A DNA stretch of 38,664 nucleotides from a virus: the IMG/VR virus record IMGVR_UViG_3300005530_000528, positions 1-38,664 of that record. One strand, given 5' to 3'. The translations under genes were made by a program, and so were the position numbers. Under the pieces are notes generated by a model. It saw nothing but the letters and a program-made list of their open reading frames with translations. It searched no databases and was not told the DNA's origin. Each line of letters starts with the position of its first letter. The first letter of the stretch is position 1. Shown here one piece after another: positions 8,482 to 17,552 of the stretch.

Positions 8482-9400
8482 ATTTCATTCCTTTCTCCAT
8501 GGTTTCATCATGGATGTGTTGACAAATTGTCTTTTCTGAGTTAGGCCAAAGAGTCTTCCCAAAATGGCAAATTCTCGTACATTTCCAACTCTTGTTCAAT
8601 TTAGGACGAATAATTTCACGGACTCGCTTAAACCGGTTTTTCAATAATCTTTCTGTAACGGCTAAATCTTGTTGGTGAAAGCAAATCGTAAATGGTCCGC
8701 CATCTCTAACCCAATAGATCGTAATGATAATTTGCTTGGCTTGAGGATATAGCTTAGAGGCGGCATAGTGATAGATACGTAGCTGTGGATCGTTGGACAG
8801 CTTTTCAAAATCTTTCTCTTTGCCGGTCGCCCAATCCTTACGCATTCCGGTTTTCCAGTCAATAATCTCAATGACTCCGGGACGGTACTCGGTAATGAGA
8901 TCGATCGTCCCTTTTAGACCTAATTGGCCTTCTATTTTACCATTAGGAGTATCGTATGAATACTTTGCCCAATCATATGGCAATAGGAAGTCAAAATGTC
9001 GCTCTGGATCGATAATTCTTCTTTTACGAGGATCGAACCGGCCGCCAAAATCAGTCAGTGCTGATGCTGATAGTTGCTTACATTCCTTCAGGTCGGCGGC
9101 TTTCCATTCTAAATGTGGTTCTGAAGTCGTATACCAAGCATAGGCTCTTTCAGCCAACAGATTGGGAGAGCAATCGACTACGAAAAGTTTGCCCAATGCA
9201 TCGTCTTGAAACCATTCTCGCCCGCTCTGTTTACATAACTTAGCACCAGCCAAGCATTCCATGACTTTATGAACGATCGTTCCTATAACGGCTCGTTTAC
9301 CCGCTGGAGACCGCATTCCAAGTACATAAGTCAGATAATATTGCTGTTCGCAAAAATCCAAATTCACATAGCTGGATGAGCGGAAATAAGTTATGATCAT
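8420..9400 (-). CDS. RecB/Cas4-like PD-(D/E)XK nuclease with Fe-S cysteines
   Basis: A 326-residue exonuclease-type protein. Near the N-terminus it has SSSYVNLDFCEQQYYLTYVL followed by GTIVHKVME (motif I His). The core GTIDLITEYRPGVIEIIDWKTG provides Asp, Glu/Asp and Lys of the RecB family. Four cysteines fit a Cas4/AddB-type iron-sulfur cluster: one in FCEQQ and three at the C-terminus (KCTRICHFGK and TICQ). Likely role: DNA end processing in phage recombination and replication. It sits next to the dNMP kinase; no cas1 or CRISPR repeats are present. Confidence 0.88.
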   Translation of the reverse strand: MIITYFRSSSYVNLDFCEQQYYLTYVLGMRSPAGKRAVIGTIVHKVMECLAGAKLCKQSGREWFQDDALGKLFVVDCSPNLLAERAYAWYTTSEPHLEWKAADLKECKQLSASALTDFGGRFDPRKRRIIDPERHFDFLLPYDWAKYSYDTPNGKIEGQLGLKGTIDLITEYRPGVIEIIDWKTGMRKDWATGKEKDFEKLSNDPQLRIYHYAASKLYPQAKQIIITIYWVRDGGPFTICFHQQDLAVTERLLKNRFKRVREIIRPKLNKSWKCTRICHFGKTLWPNSEKTICQHIHDETMEKGMKYVDAHFTRPGHTVAHYESPG

Positions 9401-9403
9401 TGG

Positions 9404-10273
9404 TTAGGCTGCCTGTGTCGTAGGCAGATAATCCCATTCTGTGAGTTGTTGAATAACTGCTACATGTTGTTCGTCCAGAGTCATCTTCGAATTGTCGATA
9501 ATGGCATCGAATTTTGACTGATCGAACCTACCTTCATCCAAAGCTATTTCACTAGGATGATTGTCTTCCGGATGTATGTTACGAGTGAATTTAATCACTT
9601 TACCGCCGGCAGCTTGTATCCCCTCAACTTCATTTGGAAATCTACAATCTCCAATTAAAGCCAATGCAGAGCCTTCCATGTTAATGCGGTTGATAGTTGC
9701 ATCGACCCAACAAGAATCTTTCAATTTACGCATCATATCCGTTCCGAGATATTGCATAACTTCTCGGGCGGACATTGCTCCAGTTCGCTTCGACCAATCG
9801 TTGATTTTTTTCTGCTGTTGTGCAAACTCACGAGGGATCGGAAGATGATTCCAAAGACAGTCGGTCAATTCGTTTTTTTGCTCATTAGTGCCGTAAACCT
9901 GTTCCGGCTTCAATCCCAATACGCTGGTTGCAATCTCTTTGAGAGGATCGGCGAAATTGTAGATTTTAACATGTTCCCAAACATTTTCGGCCATATATTG
10001 CCAAACATCAGGATTGCGTGCTTGCGGATCAAAGTTCGCTTCCGCCTCTGAGGGGTCGCATGGCACCCACTCGCCTTTGTCTGGATCATACTTTTCGTTA
10101 GGTACATCAAAAGCTTTGATAACCATTCTGCCTTTGTTGTCTATCTTAAAGTAGGGGATTAGCGGGAAACCATCAGGGAGCATAATGTTAATCATTGCTG
10201 TCCCGACCAATGCATTCATTGCACTGGTTTTGCCGGACTGTTTCTTTCCGGCGAATGCTAAAATTCTTGTCAT
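9404..10273 (-). CDS. Deoxynucleoside monophosphate kinase (phage type)
   Basis: A 289-residue P-loop kinase. The Walker A is FAGKKQSGKTSAMNAL at residues 7-22; a lid/recognition region includes YNFADPLKEIA and SAREVMQYLGTDMMRKL; LIGDCRFPNEVEGIQAAGG matches T4 gp1-like dNMP kinases. It would phosphorylate dNMPs, including salvaged ones, to dNDPs for DNA synthesis. It overlaps the downstream end of the DNA methylase gene by 4 bases. An insertion of about 60 residues after the P-loop (PDKGEWVPCDPSEAEANF) makes it longer than the T4 enzyme. Confidence 0.88.
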   Translation of the reverse strand: MTRILAFAGKKQSGKTSAMNALVGTAMINIMLPDGFPLIPYFKIDNKGRMVIKAFDVPNEKYDPDKGEWVPCDPSEAEANFDPQARNPDVWQYMAENVWEHVKIYNFADPLKEIATSVLGLKPEQVYGTNEQKNELTDCLWNHLPIPREFAQQQKKINDWSKRTGAMSAREVMQYLGTDMMRKLKDSCWVDATINRINMEGSALALIGDCRFPNEVEGIQAAGGKVIKFTRNIHPEDNHPSEIALDEGRFDQSKFDAIIDNSKMTLDEQHVAVIQQLTEWDYLPTTQAA

Positions 10274-10953
10274 TTATTCTTATTTACAGTTGTTTTATGG
10301 TCATTCATTCTTTGGATCGCCATTTTGTGATATTCTGGCGACATCTCGATTCCTATACATTTCCTACCTAAGCTTTTCGCAGCGACAGCCGTAGTTCCGC
10401 TACCGATACAGGGGTCTAAGATAATATCACCTGGATTGGAACTAACACCGACTAAGTATTCGAATAGCTTTAGAGGTTTTTCAGTAGGATGCACTTTAGA
10501 ACGGCCACATGGAAATCTCCATACGACGCTCTTACAATGTTCGTTGAAGGTTGCCTTGGATTTCTTTCCGAAAACACAACATTCTATTGAAGAAAGCCAA
10601 ATATACTGACCATTCATAGGGCTAGGGTTGGTCTTTTCCCACAAACAAAGCCTTGTGCTTAGACCGTGCTTAATTAAAAGCGAGCGTAATGAACTACATT
10701 GTTCCGTCGAGCAAAAAATGTAGATACTGCCGGCCGTGATACGAACCAGTTGCTCAACGAACGGTTCTAGGGGAAAGGTAAGAATGTCTGCCGCCCCTTT
10801 ATCCAACTTACGCAGCCCATTTGACGGGCGAGTAACTTCGGCATATGGGATATCCGTCAATGTCATAGCGACGGAATTATCGGGAATCAACGGCAAGATA
10901 CTTTGCTGGTCAGCACAAATAATCTTGTCGATGAAATCGTCTGGATATTGCAT
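10270..10953 (-). CDS. DNA N4-cytosine or N6-adenine methyltransferase (beta class)
   Basis: A 227-residue DNA methylase. The catalytic motif comes first (LTDIPYAEVTR, a DPPY variant with Ile), and the SAM-binding motif is C-terminal (DPCIGSGTTAVAAKSLGRK, then CIGIEMSPEY). This order defines beta-class enzymes such as Dam-related and M.RsrI types. PTEKPLKLFEYLV is the usual linker between them. It likely protects phage DNA from host restriction or marks replication. The target site cannot be read from the sequence. Confidence 0.9.
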   Translation of the reverse strand: MQYPDDFIDKIICADQQSILPLIPDNSVAMTLTDIPYAEVTRPSNGLRKLDKGAADILTFPLEPFVEQLVRITAGSIYIFCSTEQCSSLRSLLIKHGLSTRLCLWEKTNPSPMNGQYIWLSSIECCVFGKKSKATFNEHCKSVVWRFPCGRSKVHPTEKPLKLFEYLVGVSSNPGDIILDPCIGSGTTAVAAKSLGRKCIGIEMSPEYHKMAIQRMNDHKTTVNKNK

Positions 10954-12116
10954 TAACTCCCAAGAATTTTATCGATGATTGGTTTGATTTGAAATGAAAT
11001 TTGTTCTGCGGTCATATCTCCAATATCATGCCCTTCAAATTTAGGCACATAGAGACGTTGAACATGTCCTACGGTTTCTCGGAGCCTTTTGATTCCATAT
11101 TGACCGGCTTCATCGTTGTCGAGTAGGGCGATAATGTGAAATGCTCCGGCACGCTCAAGGAGGATTGCCTGTTCGTCATTCAAATGGCAACCAAACATGG
11201 CGACAGAATAGGGAATTTCTGCCTCCTCCAGCCGCCATACATCGCCCGGCCCCTCGACCAAAATAGCAATCCCGTATTCCTTGATATATTTCTTAGCAAA
11301 CCAAAAATTGTAAAGATAATTGGCCGCATGAAATCCTTCGCTATGAATCCATTTGATGGCCATCTTGGATTCTTGTTTGTTGGTCGGGCAATGAAAGGTT
11401 GGAGAATGGAAAAGTCTACACTTATCACATCTTGGGAATAGCGAACGCCCGGTGCATCCAACCATTTTTTGATACTCTTCATCATAGACCGGCACCACGA
11501 CACGATTGCTCATTTGCTTGCCTTGTGTTAGACAGCATCCGACATCATAGCGATCGAGAATCGTGGCGTTATAATCACGGTTGATGTAGTATTGAGCCGG
11601 AATTCTAAGCATTTCCCGTACCTGTTCCCGGCCAATTCCGCTTTCCGTACTCGTTGTCTCCCGATTGGTTAAGTTGATCGTACTAACGAACGAAGCTAGC
11701 GACAGTTCCCGCTCGTCAACTTCGATCTTATTGAATTCCTTTCCCAAAAATTTACAAACGAAATCTACGGCTTGCCAAAAATTAATCTTCTTGTTGTCTC
11801 GACCTTGAGAGATTCCTTGAATAAATCCGAACAAGTGAGAACCGTATTTGTTATGACAGCCTTGCGTATAACAACGCCACCTACAGCACACATGCTCACC
11901 TACTGGAAATATATTCCATGCACTCGGATTATCTCCGCCGTGAACAGCACACGGGCCGCGTAGGTATTTTGGACCGGGGAAGTGAGTTATAGAGAGTTCG
12001 TCGAGCAATTCTTCAATTCTAACAGCAGCTAATTCAGTGATAATTTTCAAGCGAGCATTATTCAAACGGGATATCGCTGCCGTCGTCTTCGATCTCAAAT
12101 CCGGTTTTGGGGTCAT
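10953..12116 (-). CDS. DNA primase (CHC2 zinc finger and TOPRIM)
   Basis: A 387-residue primase. The CHC2-like zinc module is at about 50-90 (PCAVHGGDNPSAWNIF, CCRWRCYTQGCH). The TOPRIM signature is ILVEGPGDVWRLEEAEIP followed by ALLDNDEAGQYG in the C-terminal third. It makes RNA primers with the adjacent DnaB-type helicase. The first possible start overlaps the helicase gene by 59 bases; a downstream TTG just past the helicase stop is an alternative, which would remove 22 residues before the first conserved part. Confidence 0.9.
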   Translation of the reverse strand: MTPKPDLRSKTTAAISRLNNARLKIITELAAVRIEELLDELSITHFPGPKYLRGPCAVHGGDNPSAWNIFPVGEHVCCRWRCYTQGCHNKYGSHLFGFIQGISQGRDNKKINFWQAVDFVCKFLGKEFNKIEVDERELSLASFVSTINLTNRETTSTESGIGREQVREMLRIPAQYYINRDYNATILDRYDVGCCLTQGKQMSNRVVVPVYDEEYQKMVGCTGRSLFPRCDKCRLFHSPTFHCPTNKQESKMAIKWIHSEGFHAANYLYNFWFAKKYIKEYGIAILVEGPGDVWRLEEAEIPYSVAMFGCHLNDEQAILLERAGAFHIIALLDNDEAGQYGIKRLRETVGHVQRLYVPKFEGHDIGDMTAEQISFQIKPIIDKILGS

Positions 12117-13515
12117 GCTTCCTCATTTGACTCCGTAAACCAAGTTCTTTCACTCTGGCAAAATTTCCTTCAAACAACATGTTGATATAATCGCCATCAG
12201 CTAATCCTCGGCCGTGGCGACAAGCAATCGGAATCAATTTGCGGTTTCCGCCGGCCTCTCCGTCATCGGCCTGTTCATCATCGCTCTTCGGCTTGAAGAT
12301 CGAAAAATTAGAGCATAGCCAAATAATTCGGTCTGATCCGCTAGCCGAATCAGTAGATTCTTTGGTAATACCGTCGCGATTCAACTGAAGCATTGCGAGA
12401 CATGGAACATCATATCGCACCACAAAATTATGCAAAGCAGTCATCATGAATCCTAATACTTGGAATTCTTGAAGTGCGTTTGAAATAGTCTCGGATGACA
12501 TCAATTTAAGATAATCGAAAAGTATCAAACAATCTTTTGTCTTCCCGTTATCGTCTGTTCCGACTCGTTTGCTAATCCAGCGACGGATTGAGGATAGTGT
12601 CTCCTCGAAAGGTTGTCCTGCAATACTGGCATAATCGTATGGAATTGATTTAAGAAGTGTTGATGCACTTCGAATCTTAGCCTTGTTAGCAGCGAGCTTG
12701 GTATAGCCGCCAGTCTCAATATCATCTAATTCTATTCCAGTAAGATTGGCGAGTAATCGATTCCAATGATCTTGCTCAGACATTTCCGTATCCAAGTTTA
12801 AGACTGGAATTTGTAACTGTCTGGAAACATGTAAGCCAATATTATCGCACAACTGCGTTTTGCCCACCTTGGGTCTGGCTCCGATCAAATTAACGGTCTT
12901 GCGGCGAAATCCGCCGCCGATCGCTTTGTCGTAATACTTGTATCCAGAGGAAATTCCTATAATCTCTCTTGGGTTCTCTTCAAGATTGGTCAGATAATCA
13001 TCTAGGCCAATAGCGATTTGGTGCGGGCCTTGCTGGTCGGCCGTCAAAGTACCGACGAAATCGAAAATAGGATTCTCGACGATACCCAACAAATGCTCCA
13101 GAGCCGAACCCCTCGGAGCATTAATTAATTGTTCTCGCACATCATCGTTAAGTGCCAAAAGCTGCTTTCTAATCTTCAGCTTTCGTAGTTCGGCCGCCAT
13201 CTTGCGAACATTCTGCAACTTAACCGGCATGTTGCAAATTGCTCGCAAGGTTTGTTTGGCAGCGGGCTTTTCAATGATTTTGGTTAAACCAAGTTGTTCG
13301 GCTGCGACGAAAATGGTTGGTTGATCGATTTCAGGATTCTTTTCTTTCTCAAAAATACTCCGGAAACACTGGTAGAAAGCTTGATTGACTTCGTATCCAA
13401 AACAGTCGGCCGTAATCATATCAGCTACATCATAGTAAGCATCGGCACCATGTTGGAACACGCCAGCCAAAACAGCCGTCTCAGCCGCCGGATCAAGCAA
13501 CTCATCCATTTCCAT
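12058..13515 (-). CDS. dnaB: Replicative DNA helicase (DnaB-like)
   Basis: A 485-residue replicative helicase. The helical N-terminal domain (residues 1-130: AETAVLAGVFQHGADAYYDV) and linker are followed by a RecA-like motor. Walker A is GARPKVGKT (212-220), the Glu motif is LNLDTEMSEQDHWNRLLA, and Walker B is CLILFDYLKLM. Near the end ACRHGRGLADG corresponds to the arginine-finger/beta-hairpin region. The C-terminal tail DDGSDIPFE ends in the same acidic DIPF pattern as the SSB, possibly a shared partner-binding tip. Confidence 0.93.
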   Translation of the reverse strand: MEMDELLDPAAETAVLAGVFQHGADAYYDVADMITADCFGYEVNQAFYQCFRSIFEKEKNPEIDQPTIFVAAEQLGLTKIIEKPAAKQTLRAICNMPVKLQNVRKMAAELRKLKIRKQLLALNDDVREQLINAPRGSALEHLLGIVENPIFDFVGTLTADQQGPHQIAIGLDDYLTNLEENPREIIGISSGYKYYDKAIGGGFRRKTVNLIGARPKVGKTQLCDNIGLHVSRQLQIPVLNLDTEMSEQDHWNRLLANLTGIELDDIETGGYTKLAANKAKIRSASTLLKSIPYDYASIAGQPFEETLSSIRRWISKRVGTDDNGKTKDCLILFDYLKLMSSETISNALQEFQVLGFMMTALHNFVVRYDVPCLAMLQLNRDGITKESTDSASGSDRIIWLCSNFSIFKPKSDDEQADDGEAGGNRKLIPIACRHGRGLADGDYINMLFEGNFARVKELGLRSQMRKHDPKTGFEIEDDGSDIPFE

Positions 13516-13534
13516 ATTTTTCCTACCTTATCTT

Positions 13535-14071
13535 TTATCGACGAGAACAGCACCTATCGCACTTGAAGTAAGGCCGCGATCCGCCAATCGCGGGAGGCAA
13601 TTCCGAAGCTTTCACATCTTGCGACCTATGACATGTTTCACAAACTACTGTGAAATATTTGATTCCTTCCCCTTGTCGTCTAGGCGTCACTTCGGGAACG
13701 CCCATCTTAGGGTTTTTTTTTATGCTCTCCCCAGCGACCAATCTTCCATCGTCAACAAACTTGTTTGTAAATTTCCGACCTTCCATACTTTCTTTACGGC
13801 CAGTAATTTTCTTTTCGCCGAGTGGACGAGAAATATAGGTATGCTCGGCGGCAGCAGTTATCGGTTTGCTCGATGTACCTTTAGGACGACCACGCTTTTT
13901 AGGTTCTTCGGCCGCTACGACTTCATCGACATTTCCTCCGGCCTCTTCCAACTTAACCGTCAAAGCGGCCACTAATGTTTTCAGAGCCTCTAGCTCCGAA
14001 CTCACTGATTTTTTCGATTTGGTCGATCTCTTCTTTGCGGTCTTTTTCTTGACCACTTTCTTTTTAGCCAT
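13535..14071 (-). CDS. Basic, Zn-binding hypothetical protein
   Basis: A 178-residue protein. The N-terminal 25 residues are almost all Lys, Thr and Ser (KKKVVKKKTAKKRSTKSKK), like a histone-H1-type tail. The middle has an AT-hook-like KKRGRPKGTSSKP. The C-terminus carries paired cysteines (CETCHRS and CDRCCSRR) expected to bind one zinc. It is probably a nucleic-acid-binding protein, by inference from composition. It lies just upstream of the helicase gene with 19 bases between them. Confidence 0.75.
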   Translation of the reverse strand: MAKKKVVKKKTAKKRSTKSKKSVSSELEALKTLVAALTVKLEEAGGNVDEVVAAEEPKKRGRPKGTSSKPITAAAEHTYISRPLGEKKITGRKESMEGRKFTNKFVDDGRLVAGESIKKNPKMGVPEVTPRRQGEGIKYFTVVCETCHRSQDVKASELPPAIGGSRPYFKCDRCCSRR

Positions 14072-14549
14072 GTTGCCTTCGTTTTGTTTGTTGTAGCTCT
14101 TCTAATGCTCTTGCCATTTCACTTAAGCGATTTGCAAGGTAATTCAGTCGATCAAGTCTCAATTGTATTTGGACCTTGATGCATTCGAGCTTGTGTGCAT
14201 AATGATTATTGGCGGGCGTCACCGCGACGGCTCGCCTTTCCTCATAGGAGTAACCGGGGCATTTCCCTACCGCTCCGGCGATTGCTTCCCTGATCTTTGA
14301 TTCGCTCCAGTTCAAATGACTGGTTTCAATATTCAGACTGCGTTGGATATGGTAGGCACGTTGTTTAAGTAAATACGCACCCTCGCCACATTCTTCGGCA
14401 CTAAGCTTCCTAAGCTGGTCTTTTTTTAGAGAAAGGAAAAATTCGGCTTCATCATTCTCTGGAGCGGGCGGCAGCCCAATTCCTTCCTCATACTTCCGGA
14501 GGACTTCCTCCAGTTTTGAAAGCTGACTCGATCCGCCGTCGCCACTCAT
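14064..14549 (-). CDS. Coiled-coil hypothetical protein
   Basis: A 161-residue protein dominated by charged helices (LEEVLRKYEEGIGLPPAPEN and LSEMARALEELQQTKRRQ), with no cysteine cluster or membrane segment. No family is recognised. It overlaps the upstream nuclease-like gene by 62 bases and the downstream basic protein by 8 bases. A structural or replication accessory role is possible but not shown. Confidence 0.6.
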   Translation of the reverse strand: MSGDGGSSQLSKLEEVLRKYEEGIGLPPAPENDEAEFFLSLKKDQLRKLSAEECGEGAYLLKQRAYHIQRSLNIETSHLNWSESKIREAIAGAVGKCPGYSYEERRAVAVTPANNHYAHKLECIKVQIQLRLDRLNYLANRLSEMARALEELQQTKRRQHG

Positions 14550-14919
14550 TATTACCTTCCGTGTCTGGCAGAATGACCTGTTTTAGATTGTTGATGCTCG
14601 CCCACTCTGTTTTTTCTGAATCTCTCTTTTTCGAGGCTACAAATCCTTCTGCCGACCCATGAAAATAAGCGACAAACTCAAAATGCTGTTTGCCGTGGAC
14701 TTCTATCATTAGCCGACGAAGAGGTAGAAAAAAATCACAGAACAACAATGTTCCTGGCAATGGCAACTCTTCCAATACTTGATCGAGCGGATAAATTTCC
14801 TTCAACAGTTCTCTGGCCCGCAGATGTCCGCTTGATCTAGGTCGGGCCGATTTGGAATTGTTGACATTGGATGAAAGATTCCAGTTATGCCATTTGCCTT
14901 TAAGGTCTTTAACTTTCAT
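14488..14919 (-). CDS. Putative endonuclease, DUF559/VSR-like fold
   Basis: A 143-residue protein. The central region reads RELLKEIYPLDQVLEELPLP, FCDFFLPLRRLMIEVHGKQHFE and SKKRDSEKTEWA. The Asp, the E-V-x-G-x-Q-H strand and the following R/K-D-x-x-K match the arrangement of VSR- and DUF559-type PD-(D/E)XK nucleases. This suggests a nickase or repair/homing function. It lies immediately downstream of RecA with 4 bases between them, consistent with recombination. Confidence 0.65.
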   Translation of the reverse strand: MKVKDLKGKWHNWNLSSNVNNSKSARPRSSGHLRARELLKEIYPLDQVLEELPLPGTLLFCDFFLPLRRLMIEVHGKQHFEFVAYFHGSAEGFVASKKRDSEKTEWASINNLKQVILPDTEGNNEWRRRIESAFKTGGSPPEV

Positions 14920-14923
14920 TGAA

Positions 14924-15997
14924 CTACTCTGGCCATGGCGGAACTTTCAATAAGTAGGTTTTGTAGACATCTTCAAACAACTTCTTGAGATCGGTAGGAT
15001 TATCTTCAAAATGCTTGCGTAGATTATCAATACCTTGCACCTTGATTTCGCCGGCCTCGCCTTGATAGGTATACCAAGTGCCAGACCTGTGAATGCAAGG
15101 TAGATTTGAAGCTTTCTCGACAATTTCTTTGATGTCGTCTACCCCGACGCCATAACGAATATAGCTCTCGCAAAGAGTGCCGGGGATGCCTCCAGTTGCC
15201 GAAGTAATCATCCTCCAGGTTACTTTCTGCCCAATTTTAACCACATTCTCGCCGCTACCGATCGTCCAGTCTTCGACTTTTGTAGCTCGAAACATCGTAT
15301 CGCGGACATACTGAACCGCCCGGCCGCCGTCCTCCATTAAAGATGGACCGTAGCCGCTCGTATTAGCGATCAGATGTTGAATCAACCAAATAATACAATT
15401 ATTAACTCTGACCGGACCAGACATTTTCCGACAAAATTGAGCTAGCAGTTTCGCCCCAGAATTGCGGGTTGTAGCACTATTCTCGTCGGTCATTTCTTTG
15501 GCAGAACATAATGCAGAAGTTGAATCCAGAATGCAAAGGCAGTTTGGATGTGTCTTAACGCAACGTTCTACGAGTGCAAGATTCTCTTCGGCTGACAGAA
15601 TTTTTCCTTTCACCGATGAAATCCTCTTAAAGAGCTTGAAGTTCAGCCCTTTAATCCCCCGCAAGTTCATTTCCTTCAATCGGTGTTCGAAATCAAAATA
15701 GTAGACAAAACGACCGCCATATTCTGGCCGTTGGCATTTAGCTGCGAACGTCAATGCCGTTACAGTTTTTCCGCATTTTTCCGGACCAGATGATATGACC
15801 CAGGAGCCTTCTGGAATACCGCCTCTCGCCCCGATATCCAATGACGGACTAATCGAAATGATTTGAGGAGGATGTTCCAAAAACTCATCGGCAGATTGGA
15901 CGATTCCATCACCGAATTCAGAATTAATTTCTTTGTCTAATTGCTCTGCCAGCTTTATATTCTCATCGTCGTGAGAACTAGTCTTCTTTTTCGCCAT
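14924..15997 (-). CDS. RecA-like recombinase
   Basis: A 357-residue RecA/UvsX-type ATPase. Walker A is GPEKCGKT at about residues 71-78, Walker B is CLCILDSTSALC, and a downstream IIWLIQHL strand precedes the DNA-binding loop region (NTSGYGPSLMEDGGRAVQYV). It is divergent from cellular RecA, with Cys in the P-loop, as in many phages. It would catalyse strand exchange and recombination-dependent replication. The second Met codon (15997) is chosen as start because the doubled ATG gives no length advantage; it overlaps the upstream gene by 20 bases. Confidence 0.88.
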   Translation of the reverse strand: MAKKKTSSHDDENIKLAEQLDKEINSEFGDGIVQSADEFLEHPPQIISISPSLDIGARGGIPEGSWVISSGPEKCGKTVTALTFAAKCQRPEYGGRFVYYFDFEHRLKEMNLRGIKGLNFKLFKRISSVKGKILSAEENLALVERCVKTHPNCLCILDSTSALCSAKEMTDENSATTRNSGAKLLAQFCRKMSGPVRVNNCIIWLIQHLIANTSGYGPSLMEDGGRAVQYVRDTMFRATKVEDWTIGSGENVVKIGQKVTWRMITSATGGIPGTLCESYIRYGVGVDDIKEIVEKASNLPCIHRSGTWYTYQGEAGEIKVQGIDNLRKHFEDNPTDLKKLFEDVYKTYLLKVPPWPE

Positions 15998-16439
15998 CAA
16001 TACCCTTTAACTTCTTGAAGATACCTCCTCCGTTACCAGTGGTCGGACGAGGTTGAATCTTCGTGGCGGCATCAGAAACTTTAGGAGCCTCAACCTTTTT
16101 TAAGGCGGCCTCCTGAAGCCGTATCTTTCGAACTTCAGCATCGATGAGCGGCAATAGATGTGGAGCACGCAAAGAATAGATACGAGCGGCCTTGGAATGG
16201 TTCAGAGCAGCTATAATAGCCTTGGCCGGATACTTTTTCAACAATTGGTTGGCAACCCGAACTTGCTGTACAAAATAGTCATGCCACTCCGGCAACTTCC
16301 AAAACTCACGCATTAAATCCATCTTCGATTGTTTTGCACTTTTTTCTGCGACCAACTCGGTAATGTATTGAGCCGGCGTTACAAAGGAATCGGTATACCT
16401 AGATTGATACCGACTCGCTACGGTTCGTTTTTTTGCCAT
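15978..16439 (-). CDS. Hypothetical basic protein upstream of RecA
   Basis: A 153-residue protein with Lys/Arg-rich ends (MAKKRTVASRYQSRYTD at the N-terminus; GIFKKLKGIDGEKED at the C-terminus) and a helical middle (QLLKKYPAKAIIAALNHSKA). No known motif. The overlap with the RecA gene (20 bases) and the 41-base overlap with the upstream gene suggest co-translation. It could be a recombination mediator by position only. Confidence 0.6.
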   Translation of the reverse strand: MAKKRTVASRYQSRYTDSFVTPAQYITELVAEKSAKQSKMDLMREFWKLPEWHDYFVQQVRVANQLLKKYPAKAIIAALNHSKAARIYSLRAPHLLPLIDAEVRKIRLQEAALKKVEAPKVSDAATKIQPRPTTGNGGGIFKKLKGIDGEKED

Positions 16440-16857
16440 AATTGACGATCAATGAAGTCTCGGCATCTGCGATAGAGCGTGAAGAATGGTAGACAGGAAT
16501 TAGCTCGGGGACTCTCCAATTAGTAATTTCGACCTTATCATTTACAAGTCTGCCGGTGACAAATTGAAACATTGGAGGATTGCCCATGATGATGGCTGCC
16601 GCTTTGCAATAAAAGTATCCATCGGCTGGCTCGATTTCTTCCTCATGCGACCGGAACACCAATTTCATACGAACAATAGATAATGAATTATCGGCGACAT
16701 ATTGTTTCAGCCGTTGCCAAGCACTAGCGGGCGAAATTCCAGGTCGTTCGTCGTCTTGATAAACAGATTCTCCATTGTCTAACTCGACGACCCAAATAGT
16801 ATTCATATCCTTGAAATCGGCAATGAATTGGTCGATATGCTTGCTGATATTATTCAT
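16399..16857 (-). CDS. Hypothetical protein
   Basis: A 152-residue protein starting MNNISKHIDQFIADFKD at the ATG that overlaps the upstream stop by 8 bases. Longer in-frame starts exist but would lie inside that gene. The middle reads VVELDNGESVYQDDERPGIS and RMKLVFRSHEEEI, and a helical GYFYCKAAAIIMGNPP follows. Beta-rich with acidic patches; no recognised family, signal peptide or membrane helix. Confidence 0.6.
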   Translation of the reverse strand: MNNISKHIDQFIADFKDMNTIWVVELDNGESVYQDDERPGISPASAWQRLKQYVADNSLSIVRMKLVFRSHEEEIEPADGYFYCKAAAIIMGNPPMFQFVTGRLVNDKVEITNWRVPELIPVYHSSRSIADAETSLIVNYGKKTNRSESVSI

Positions 16858-17218
16858 GGGGACGAGCTTTAGCAATATGCTTGGCATGTGCTGGATTTGG
16901 ACCCCTATGTCCCTTGCGAGCATCATCAACAATTTCGCTAGCTGCCTCCGTCATAATAGCCACGCCCTTTTTTCCTCTACCGGTTTTGTTAATAATCGTG
17001 CTACGTAGAGTGGGAACGGAAGGCGGAGTAGGCTTCGTCAAGTCATCAATTTTGGTCTGCAAAGTTTCAATTTGTTGATGCAAGGCAAGAATCTGATCTG
17101 CATAGTCCTGCATCAATTTACTGATTTTTGAAGGTCTCCCAACCTTTTTTTTCGTCTGAAGTTTTCCATTATTGTCAATTGTGAGTCTTGTTTTTGCCGT
17201 TTTCTTTGTTTTAGCCAT
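16850..17218 (-). CDS. AT-hook and coiled-coil DNA-binding-like protein
   Basis: A 122-residue basic protein. Residues 20-32 read TKKKVGRPSKISK, an AT-hook-like GRP core. A coiled coil of heptads follows (ILALHQQIETLQTKIDDL). The C-terminus is again basic (GHRGPNPAHAKHIAKARP). This suggests a small DNA- or chromatin-associated protein. It overlaps neighbours by 8 bases on both sides. Confidence 0.65.
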   Translation of the reverse strand: MAKTKKTAKTRLTIDNNGKLQTKKKVGRPSKISKLMQDYADQILALHQQIETLQTKIDDLTKPTPPSVPTLRSTIINKTGRGKKGVAIMTEAASEIVDDARKGHRGPNPAHAKHIAKARPHE

Positions 17219-17552
17219 TGATTATTTCCCTTTGTGCATTCGTAAGCCACGATGCATTCTTCGTGGTAAGAAACTTCAAATAATATTCGAAGCCTTTTTG
17301 ATTAATTTTTGTAAACGATACTTCTGCCGTACCACGCGTTCCATCAGTGGCGAACTGCCTCCCTTGTGCATAAAGCCCCCACGGATTGAAGATTTGTCCG
17401 TGTCTATCTCGCTTCACAAAGTATTTAACGCCGCCTCTATGCATGGTAATTTTTTTCGCATAAGCTTTCACATCATCGATCGGTACTGTTTTTCCGCCGA
17501 GCGTGTAGCCTATTTCGCTGTCATTTTCCTCTGGCGATTCTATTTCTGTCAT
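17211..17552 (-). CDS. Hypothetical protein
   Basis: A 113-residue protein with an acidic start (MTEIESPEENDSEIGYTLGG) and a basic, aromatic C-terminal half (QKGFEYYLKFLTTKNASWL). No motif identified. It overlaps the upstream zinc-binding gene by 32 bases and the downstream AT-hook gene by 8 bases, so it is probably a true gene of the operon. Confidence 0.6.
   Translation of the reverse strand: MTEIESPEENDSEIGYTLGGKTVPIDDVKAYAKKITMHRGGVKYFVKRDRHGQIFNPWGLYAQGRQFATDGTRGTAEVSFTKINQKGFEYYLKFLTTKNASWLTNAQREIING

Noticed and set aside
8420-9400. Cas4 as evidence of a CRISPR system
   Set aside because: It is a stand-alone RecB-type nuclease common in phages, with no Cas1, Cas2 or repeats near it.
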